Below, one piece after another: positions 55,660 through 64,000 of a stretch of 64,000 nucleotides of DNA; position 1 is the first letter of the stretch, and every line of letters starts with the position of its first letter. Under the pieces are notes generated by a model. It had not been told where the DNA came from. It did not search any database and saw only the letters and a program-made list of their open reading frames with translations. Origin of the DNA: Silene conica (lineage: Eukaryota > Streptophyta > Magnoliopsida > Caryophyllales > Caryophyllaceae); assembly GCA_029255685.2 (NCBI GenBank), contig CM055312.2, positions 50,936,202 through 51,000,201 on the forward strand. Direction: 5' to 3'. Made by a program: the position numbers and the translations under genes.

Positions 55660-55880
55660 TTGAATCCTGATGTCTATCCTTTCTTCTTGATTGGGAGTCG
55701 GTCTACTTGTGCGATGATACATGCTAAGGTGGATGCTAGTTGGCTGACTAACTTGGAGGCAGTTGTTGGGTCTATCGCCTATAATGGTACTGGGACAAAG
55801 ATACAGCATAACGATTGGAAAATGAAGGTTGAATCAACATCCAAGCTGAAGCTCTTGGAATTTGTTGTCTTGACTTGGGC
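55660..55880 (+). pseudogene. RNase H-like (RVT_3 type) fragment, cut by element F
   Basis: A frame reading MIHAKVDASWLTNLEAVVGS, then YNGTG and KLKLLEFVVLTWA, resembles the start of the RNase H-like domain found in plant LINE-derived proteins (K-x-DASW at strand 1, glycine turn, then E-A-x-A-x-x-W-A helix). The usual Glu in the helix is present in LLEFVVLTWA. It ends at the start of LTR F. Short and divergent, so tentative. Confidence 0.4.
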
Positions 55881-56922
55881 TGTAACATCCCAATATTTTG
55901 GGACTTGGAAGTTTAAAAATTTTAATTTCAAGTTCGAGGAATAATTTATATTTCGTAATTTTTGGAATTTCATTTAAATAACTGATTAATTTATGTGAGA
56001 ATATTTTAAAGGATTTAAATAAGATTTCATTTAATTGCGTAATTTATGTCTTAGCAATTTAATTTTATAGTCCGGAAATATTTATATCGTCTTAAGTTTA
56101 TAGTGACTTTAAGTCGATGTTCTTAGCTTAAACCGTCTTAAAACTTGTCTTATGAGCCTAACTTGTTAATGGACCCATTTCCTCTCCTTTTCCTCACAAA
56201 ACCCTAACCCCACCATCTTCCATCTCTCTCTTTCACTTCATTTTTGAGATTCATCAAAAAGAAACCAAAACCACCATTTTCATATTTCCACCTCCAACCT
56301 TCAAACGCTCATAAAATCTTCGTTACTTATCTGATTGAGGCGATTTTCACGGCTACGGATTCCTTTTCTCGAGCCCGTCGTTTTAAGGTAAACAATCTTG
56401 CAATTTGTGATAGTTGGATTTTCGGCCTGTTCATGTAACTTCGAAATTCGTGATTTAGTATGACGTTTTCGTTGTTTTAAGCGGTGATTGTGATAACCCG
56501 GAAGAAGTCTTGGTGATTGTTGAAGAAGATCTCGAGGATTTCGCTAAGTAAAGGTGACGATAATTAGAAACTCGACCTTTTGTCTATATTAGCATTCAAT
56601 GTGATTTTGTTGTGTTTTTATGGAAGTTAGTATTGCTTATGATTCATAGGAACTTTGTTGTGGTTTAAAAACTGATTCTTATGGGAATTTCATGGTGTAT
56701 TTCATATGGCAGATGATTTTTGGAATATACATGAAAGATGGGTTGAATTTGGGAATTTAATATGAATTCACATGAGGGATGTTTGTTAACATGTTTGTAT
56801 GCCTAATTGATATGATATTTCTGCGGGGACTGTTGAGATGTGGATTAGAATCATGTATAGGAAGATTTATGGAAGGATTAGATTGTTGTATATGTCAAAA
56901 ATAATTTATCGCGATGCACAGA

Positions 56923-57303
56923 GCCTCCCAGCCGGTCGACCGACCGGCTGAGAAGCCTTTATAGTGAAACAGTGGTTTGTGCAAGAATTTGGTGATGGGC
57001 TCCCAGCCGGGTGGCCGCCGCCGGTCCACCGGCTGAGAGACCCCAATGGATGTATTGTAGGCTTTTTACGGAATTGGTGGAGTGGGACTCCTAGCCTACC
57101 GTGCGGCCGGTGGGCCAGCTAAGAACCCCACCTCCTTTGAGAAATTGTAGGAATTGATAGGAAGGGATCCCCAGCCGGGTGGCCGGCAGTCGGTCCACCG
57201 GCTGAGGACCCTTTCTTCCTAAAGTTGTTTGTAAAGGCTGTGTAATGACATGGACTCCCAGCCGGCCAACCGGCCGACGGTCTGCCAGCCGGCGTAGAGC
57301 CCT
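56923..57303 (+). repeat. Five GC-rich hairpin units in LTR F
   Basis: Units near 56923, 57000, 57087, 57166 and 57252 begin (C)CCAGCCGG and end CCGGCTGAG. Two have the inner arms GGTGG and CCACC in place of the CCGA/CGG arms of A, and the pairing is kept. Confidence 0.75.
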
Positions 57304-57457
57304 GATTCCATTAAAGGATGATTTTTACTTGTGACTGGTTCTTCCGATTTGATTGATTCTTCTTCCATGTGATTTGTATGCTTGTAAGCTATCATATGTT
57401 AGACCGTAATCTATTAGAAAGACTAGGTCATAGTTTGGATGTGGTGCATATTGGAAA

Positions 57458-57986
57458 TATGTCTGAGTCGGGGCCTCTAGAGTACAATATGTATCTTTGT
57501 TATGTTGCGTATCGAACTATGTCTGAGTCGGGACCTCTAGTTGGATACGTGAGTGGATGTCGCGTGACGGACATGTCTGAGTCGGGACCTCTGAGCTGTT
57601 ACGTGTATGGTTGATGCATTGGGATGTGTCTGAGTCGGGACCTCTATTCCTTTGTGACTTTGTGTGAGCGGTGAATCATGTCTGAGTCGGGACCTCTGAT
57701 CCATTCGAAGAGTATTGGTTATATCTGAGTCGGGACCTCTGAACCAATACTAGCTGATTGTATCATTTCATGCGTGAGTCGGGGTTCATGGATTGATATT
57801 GCTGATTGTTGTATCTAAGTTTACCTGAGTCGGGGTTAGACTTGGATACTGCTGATTGTGTTTAGCTTGCCTGAGTCGGGGTATAGTGCTAGACATTGCT
57901 GAATGATTTGTATATACTCGCCTGAGTCGGGGTATGGTGTTATATACTGTTGATATATGTTTTAGATATGCCTGAGTCGTGTTATT
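57458..57986 (+). repeat. Spaced minisatellite in LTR F, about eleven units
   Basis: Two subtypes: ATGTCTGAGTCGGGACCTCT (first half) and GCCTGAGTCGGGGT (second half), about every 45-60 bp with unlike spacers. Confidence 0.85.
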
Positions 57987-58485
57987 TATCTATTTACATG
58001 ATTATGTTAAGAAGAGGACTTATGATTGATTACTTCACATGACTGTATTTATGTTGGAGTATGATAGTTGTTTATATGTGATTGCATGTCATATGTTCTT
58101 GACAATAGGTGGCTATGAGAATTCTAGTCACTCCTCACTGACTGTGGCGCACATGTTGTAAGTATGTAGGTTGGTGATGATGTTACAGGGGGATTTCACA
58201 GAGGCTAGCGAGCGATGATCCTTCATCGATGACTTACCTTACTTTCATTAGCTAGACCTTAGTTTTGGATTATAGAGTTTTGTGCTTGTAGGGATATGCT
58301 ATCCCGGGTTGTAGTTTTGTACTTATGACTTATATACTTATCTATGTTTCTTACATTTCCGCACTTACAGTATTAGTAATACTTTCACCTCGCATGCTTA
58401 GTTATGTATATAAAAAGTTTCAATTCCGCTGCATTTCTGGTATCTTGTATGTTTATTTTCCGATGTCGCGAGGTGGGGTTTTACA

Positions 58486-60412
58486 GTTGGTATCAGAGCG
58501 TTATCGCTCCCGACGCACTCATGTGACCCCTCAAACTTAACTTGACCAAATAATCAAATAATGAATGAGAGATGGGGTAGATTTAAGGACAAGTGGTAGT
58601 CTGTTTTAATGATTGCTTTTATTAGGTTTTAACGTGTTTGTTGATTGTCATTGATTTCCCTTTTATATCTTTGAATCGGCGAACCGTGAGCTTATCCATT
58701 TGGCGATCAAGATCGGAGCTTGTACCCAAGAATGCTATAGTTGGAGAATGCTTCTAAGTTTTGAAGATACTCCTCTTTCTTTGTGCATCACCTTCTTTGA
58801 CAACTCTGGATTCACATCCCTTCTTTTGGAATATTTGTCTATCTTACTCTGAAATTTATCTTCTTATCTTTCCGACTTAACCTTATTGCTTGCTTCCTTA
58901 AGGCGCTTTGTAGATAATCTTCCTTTTTATAGGATTTTGAGGAACTAGTCACAGTATAACCGTAAATCCGTGTGATGAGAAATGTTATTATTTGAGGAAA
59001 AAATTAAGAGGTACCGAGAGACATGTTTTGATGATCCAAGTGTCTGGTTTTATATCCAATCGGAGGAGTGAAAGTGAGTAATAGGGTGCTTATTTAGAGG
59101 CTGAGTTGCACACTTAGTATTCGGTGGAACTTAATATTGAGAACCATACTCAAATTGTGAAGATTAGTGGATTGAAAGGTACTATTTAAGGAGTCAGATG
59201 AGGTACCTCAGATCATAGACGAATTTGGAAGAATAGGCTTAAAATGCTATTGATGATGAATGGATGAGTGTGGTGAGCTAGTATCACTTGACTTAGAGGA
59301 TGTGAGTGAATCAAGGAAAGACCCATTGTTGAGGATAAGAACCATTTGTAATGGTAGTTATTACTCAAAAGAACTTACGAGTTAGACTTGGAAAAGCCAT
59401 TGTTTAAGTATTTGGCCTTAGTTACGTAATAGATCTTACGGCTTATCTATTACTTGAGGAGTTTGGAAGGGTACGCTTAAGGTGCTAACGTGGTTGAACA
59501 CATGAGTGAGGTAAGTTAGCGGCTACTCGACCTTGAGGACGTGATTCGCTTGAGGAATAACCTATTGTATGAGGAATGAGAGTCATTGGTAATAATAGTT
59601 GAGTATTGAAGGAATTTATGAGTTAAACCTTAAGGAGCCGGTTAAATGTTGACCTTAGGTTACTTGATGGGTCTAAGTGTTTACCTATTGATGTAATAAA
59701 GGGATTTTGAGGATGTACCACTAGTGTGAGATTAAGATATAGTAATTCGTTGGAAAGTGAGAGTTGGAGACTTGATGATTTAAGAGTTTTTATCTGATGG
59801 AAAGCCATGTAAGTGAAGTGGACATTGCATATGAGTTTGGTAACCTGAGAGTGTTATTGAACTGTCATTTGAAGAACTGGCAGAGATGAGACATCTAATA
59901 CTTTTGGGAATAGGTAACTGGAATGGTGATATTGTTTAAATTTTGAAGAAATTATGGTATATAAATCGTTTGAGGAAATGTTTCGTGAGAACCGATAATT
60001 GACTTGCTTGATTTGGAAGGTAAGAAGTGAGAACCTCGTGAGAATAGTGAGAGACCCGAACCTTGGGAGATTTCTGTGATCTTTCCTTTATATCGCTTCT
60101 CTCCTCCCTTCTTCCTTGCTTCACCTTCTGGTCTTGGCTTCACTTTTATTGGAGTCCATAACCTAAAGTTCCTTACCTTGTCATCATGTTTGTTACTCGA
60201 GTCGTTTTTCGTATGTCTCTCTCGAGATATGTATCGCGTTTGTCCCTGAAGTTCGTATCTTATCTCCCCTTTTGTGAGCCTTGTTTCCTTTCATTTAGAT
60301 TAGTGGTGGGATTGACTTGTTCTTGGAGTAGTGATACATGCCTTGAGGAATCCTGTTTTGCGTTATCAGAATTTAGTTGAGAGAGTTCGTGTTATGATAT
60401 TGGAGTAATTGT
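58486..60412 (+). other. Element F leader and gag-less interior
   Basis: The primer-binding site TGGTATCAGAGC is at 58488-58499. The next 170 bp match A's leader (GCTCCCGACGCACTCATGTG, AATGAGAGATGGGGTAG). Gag would follow at about 58670 but is missing. Instead there is 1.7 kb without a gene, including two degenerate tandem copies of about 238 bp (from 59224 and 59462; TTTGGAAGNNTANGCTTAA) and a weak third start near 59700. A noncoding, LARD-like interior is possible. Confidence 0.6.
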
Positions 60413-60484
60413 AAAACCCCACCTCGCGACAGCGGAAAATAAACACACAATATACTAAAAATGCAACGGAATTTAAAAATTTTT
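60413..60484 (-). mobile_element. Inverted fragment of an F-type LTR end
   Basis: Reads TGTAAAACCCCACCTCGCGA, the exact reverse of the F LTR 3' terminus, followed by the reverse of the preceding 50 bp. Confidence 0.75.
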
Positions 60485-60489
60485 AAGGT

Positions 60490-61379
60490 GAATGTTCGCG
60501 TGTCGGATCATATCTCAGTCGGGACCTCTGAGCCGGTACGTGTATGGATGATGCATTGGGATATGTCTGAGTCGGGACCTCTATTCCTTTGTGAGTTTGG
60601 ATGACCGTGGTGGATCATGTCTGAGTCGAGACCTCTGATCACTACGAAGATTATTGGTTGATGTCTGCGTCGGGACCTCTGAACCAATGCTAGCTGATTG
60701 TGTTTAGTCATGCCTGAGTCGGGGTCTATGAATGGATGTTGTTGACTAATTGTGTCTAAGTCTCACCTGAGTCGGGGTTTGACTTAGATATTGTTGATTG
60801 TTATGTTTAATCTGCCTGAGTAGGGGTCGGATTAGATATTGCTAAATGATTTGTGTCTAGCTTGTCTGAGTTGCGGTACAATGCTAGTCATTGCTTAACT
60901 TGTGTTTTAGTTAGACCTGAGTCGTGGTTTATGAACTAAGCACTAAGAACGAATATGTATAAGATGATGATATAATGTTGTGCTTCTCATAACGACGTTT
61001 ATGTTGGAGCATGCTGATATGTTTTATGTGTTTATATGGTTACGTGTTTATTGACAATAGACGGCTGGGAGAACCTCTAGTTGCTCCCCACAGACTGTGG
61101 CGTACATGTTTCATGTATGTAGGTTGGTGCTGCGTTGTACAGGGGATCCGTTGAGGCTAGCGAGCGATGTACATTTCATCGACATGACATTCACCTTATC
61201 GTGTAGCTAGATCTAGATTTTTGACATATAGTTTTGGTGCCTGTAGGGATACGCTATCCCGTGCTGTTGCTTTGTAATTAAAGTTTATACTTATCTAAGT
61301 TTTATTTCTTCCGCATTTTTGTTAGTAATTCGCCTCGCATGTTGTGTGTTTTACTTTCCGATGCCGTGAGGGATTTTAA
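60490..61379 (+). mobile_element. F-type LTR fragment, 5' truncated
   Basis: Starts inside the minisatellite (CAGTCGGGACCTCTGAG), continues through about nine units (to about 60925), the CTAGCGAGCGATG block and up to CCGTGAGGGATTTTA, two bases short of a normal end. It could be the remains of the 3' LTR of F. Confidence 0.7.
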
Positions 61380-62321
61380 AATGGGATTATAATAATAATT
61401 GTCAAAGTAATAAAAATGTTTTATTACTTAGTTTTATTAATTGTTTACGAAACAATTAAATCGGGAATGAATACGGTCGATCATAATTACAAATACTTGT
61501 AATAAAATTATGATAACAAATTTTTATAAGTTAGTAATTATGAATTACTAGTGGAATTATTTAAATCTTATGAATTTGTGAATTATGAATTTTAAAGAGT
61601 TAAAATTGCATAAATAACAAATTGTCTCATGTGTTTTATGTGACATGTTACAATTTTACACAATTGACAAAAATAAAATGGCGTCCATTTTATCTCATAT
61701 GTACCGTGTAATATGCTAGTGGATGTTTAATTATCTTATTTTATTGTGTAAACATGCAATCTTAGACTTGTACAATTGAGATAATAACATGCATTGGCTT
61801 GAAAATAACAGGCATGCATAGGCCATTTGGCCTTGTTTTGGCCGGCCCACTTTTGAGAAATAAGAGGATGATTTCTTCTTATTTTTCATTCAATTATTCA
61901 TTCATTCTACCACTTAGTTTTTATGAGATAAAAACTTTGTGCCTTATCTCTCTAAAATTGTTTAAAGAGAAATAAAATCATTTCTCACAAAAAAAATAAT
62001 ATTAAATGTAATATTATTGTAATTTCTAGGTTAGTTAATTACAATTTCTAGTAACAAATTGTTTCTAACTTTTGAGACGGGTCCTTGATACGTTCCTTTT
62101 GGAGACGATTTTTATTTAGATCATTCATAAGGGTATTCGGGTTTGTCCAAGACTCGATTAGTAGGAGACTAATCGAGGATAAACCTTCTAAAGTCAATGT
62201 AAAGACATTTCTACCATGTTTTGTAATCATTATGCATGCATAAGATCTTATTAAGTTTTATGACAAAACTTAAACTTTTAAACTCATATGAGATATGAGT
62301 TGAAATTCGATTTCTAATAGG
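61380..62321 (+). mobile_element. Truncated copia LTR, C family
   Basis: Matches the distal two thirds of the C LTR (from ATGGGATTATAATAATAATT, through GACGGGTCCTTGATACG, to TTCGATTTCTAATAG), with moderate divergence. Both termini are missing, so no target duplication can be seen. Confidence 0.7.
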
Positions 62322-62875
62322 ATGGTGGTGATGTAGGTGATGGATAGAACGATGTCCCCTAACCGTTCTCTCGCAAAAGAAGACCTTCGGCTAACACCCT
62401 GTATACCAACTTCGCAAAGTTGATCCTAAAGACTAGACTCGCAAACCTAATCAATATAACAAAGCTCACAAAGAAACATTATGTTTATAATTCTCAAAGT
62501 TGATTGTGAATTATATGGCTGGGCACAATTATTTATAGTTGTATATTTGCCCTATTCCTAACCTAATAAGGTCTAATAACCTTAATCCTACTAGAACTAG
62601 AAATCCTGTACCAAGTGTAATTAAGACTTCCTAGTTTGACTAAGACTACAATTCCTAATCCTAATTAGATTCAAACACATAGTTTGACTACTCCTATTAT
62701 AATTGTGAATCCTACTACAACTAGGATTCCTACTTAAATTAGGATTTCCTACTTGAACTAGGAAACTCAATATTAATCCTACTAAGACTAGGACACTCAA
62801 TAGTTCATATTCTTTTATTCTAACTGAATAATAACAACTTAACTAGCTACTAAAACAATTATTGGCCGGCCGTGT
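62322..62875. other. AT-rich filler with degenerate CCTA/TAGG short repeats
   Basis: No gene. From about 62580 a unit resembling AATCCTACTANAACTAGGAAT recurs irregularly on both strands. Confidence 0.5.
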
Positions 62876-63895
62876 TGTAATATCTCGAATATTTTGTTAT
62901 GATGTTCACTTTTATTATTGCTGTGTCGATAGTATTTAAACGTTTTTAGTATTCGATAAATAAATTATCGAATTATGCCCCTTACAAGTCGCTAGTGGGG
63001 GTCGAACTTGAGACCTTTGGAGTAGGGATGGGCCTCGAATGTCGTGCACAAAACAACAGCCCACGAGTTGCAAAACCCTCAAATCAGTCACACACTCACA
63101 TAAACCCTCATGCCGCCATATAAGAGGATCTATTTACCTCATTCTTACCCTACTCTACACACAAGCAACTCCATAGTCTTGCAACCGCCATTACAGTGAA
63201 GGGAGAGGAGGTTCGTGCGGCGAGTTTAGACCAGCCTAGGGCCAGTCGTTGTGATCGTGAATCAGGTACGTTACCTCTAGTTGTCTCTGATTGTCGAGTC
63301 TGTGTGTGGTGTGTTTGGATTCGATGGGTAGTGAGTCGCCGTCCTCAGTCTAGCATAACACCATTTTATTAGTGGTATTCAGGGTAGTAGTGTGGTGGTT
63401 GTCACGGTGGGTACTGGCGGCGGAGTCAGTGTCGAAGGGGGTGTTTGTTTCCCCTATTTGTCTCAGGTTTTATGGTTTATGCGTGTACAAGGGATGTTTG
63501 GGGATGGTAACACCGTTGACTCGGGGGAGGTCGACACGGTGGTACCACCGTTGTTTATGGGTCTGGTGTCAAGGGTGGTTTTGGTGGTAGTCTCGGGTGG
63601 TGTTAGGGGCTGAGGTGTTGTCGGCAGGGATTTCGAAACAGACTGGTTGATTTGTTTAGGTGAGGAACCAGGCCAGGTTTGGGCTCTGGTTCACCTCGCC
63701 GGCGGTCGACGAGGAGGCTGCTGGTTGTCGCGGTTGTAGCAAGAGGTACTGGGTACGGGGTATGGTGGTTGCTGGTGGTCGAGGTGGTGTTACACGGTGG
63801 TGATGGGGGGTCCGATTCGCGGGTCTGTGTGTCGGGAAAGGCTGTTTGGTGCGTGTGATTATTATTATTAATATTATTATTATTATTATTATTAA

Positions 63896-63929
<34 letters not shown>

Positions 63930-64000
63930 TTGTGTTGATGGTAATAATAATGGTTTTTAATTTATTTAAGTGATTTGGCACCAAAGAAATTGTGGAAGAA
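62876..64000 (+). mobile_element. Start of a long gypsy LTR related to element B and the solo LTR (cut by window end)
   Basis: Begins TGTAATATCTCGAATATTTT. The tRNA-like antisense block is at about 62987-63070, the block GAGGAACCAGGCCAGG...GGTTCACCTCGCCGGC at 63660-63705, and an ATT microsatellite at 63857-63930. All three occur in the same order in the LTRs of B and, more loosely, in the solo LTR at 5652. Confidence 0.65.

Larger units (their letters stand above)
55881..58485 (+). mobile_element. 5' LTR of element F, a diverged relative of element A
   Basis: Starts TGTAACATCCCAATATTTTG and ends CGCGAGGTGGGGTTTTACA, like A. It is 2605 bp, with the same order of parts: TCTTAAG-rich start, a CGAAGAAG...GACGATAAT box, five GC-rich hairpin units (56923-57303), spaced minisatellite (57458-57986) and the CTAGCGAGCGATGATCC block. 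Sequence identity with A is patchy; the layout is conserved. Confidence 0.8.

Noticed and set aside
63372-63613. Overlapping GV-rich ORFs near the window end
   Set aside because: They lie inside a G/T-rich LTR stretch that is also present in the LTRs of B and in the solo LTR, with different frames.

Overview
This is plant nuclear DNA, most likely from a eudicot with a repeat-rich genome. It holds Ty3/gypsy chromoviruses of the Tekay/Del type with LTRs over 2 kb, Ty1/copia elements, a plant DD39D mariner-like element and a hAT MITE. Every primer-binding site seen matches initiator tRNA-Met (TGGTATCAGAGC). I cannot name the species. Almost the whole window is transposable elements. The only ordinary host gene seen is the first coding piece of a P-loop (aprataxin/bHLH140-like) gene at bases 1-110 on the minus strand.

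The main structure is a nested stack of about 54 kb lying about 0.3 kb upstream of that gene. Outermost is a hAT-type MITE (420-54580, 8-bp target duplication GTCACAGG/GTCATAGG). Inside it is a plant mariner-like element, MLE (624-54221, TA target, 30-bp terminal inverted repeats). The MLE carries a broken DD39D transposase on the plus strand and a second, unrecognised ORF on the minus strand. Two gypsy elements sit in the MLE. Element A (1250-14049, plus strand) interrupts the transposase and itself contains a solo LTR (5652-8312). Element B (17783-53871, minus strand) lies farther right. B's integrase is split by copia element C (20993-38716, plus strand), and the 3' LTR of C is split by copia element D (29100-37496, minus strand). 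B's 5' LTR is split by copia element E (44542-53034, plus strand). Short target duplications support each junction, and reading frames resume across A/solo LTR, B/C and MLE/A. LTR divergence by eye falls in the order nesting predicts: B most, then A, E and C, and none seen for D.

C and D are gag-only copia elements. Each keeps one intact 302-codon gag, full leaders and long 3' regions but has no pol. Both look recently active and would need pol supplied in trans. E has gag-pol with five in-frame stops and an RNase H deletion. Its 3' end carries a second polypurine tract and the start of a foreign LTR, which suggests template switching. C, D and E share leader and 3' noncoding blocks, including a palindrome whose two arms change together.

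Right of the stack (54581-64000) are a small inverted-repeat element, an RNase H-like fragment, an old relative of A (F: LTR 55881-58485, gag-less interior, inverted and direct LTR fragments), a truncated C-type LTR (61380-62321), AT-rich filler, and the start of another long LTR (62876-64000) related to B. The LTRs of A and F share an unusual layout: five GC-rich hairpin units, then a spaced minisatellite. This layout and the antisense ORF of the MLE are the best candidates for undescribed biology here.
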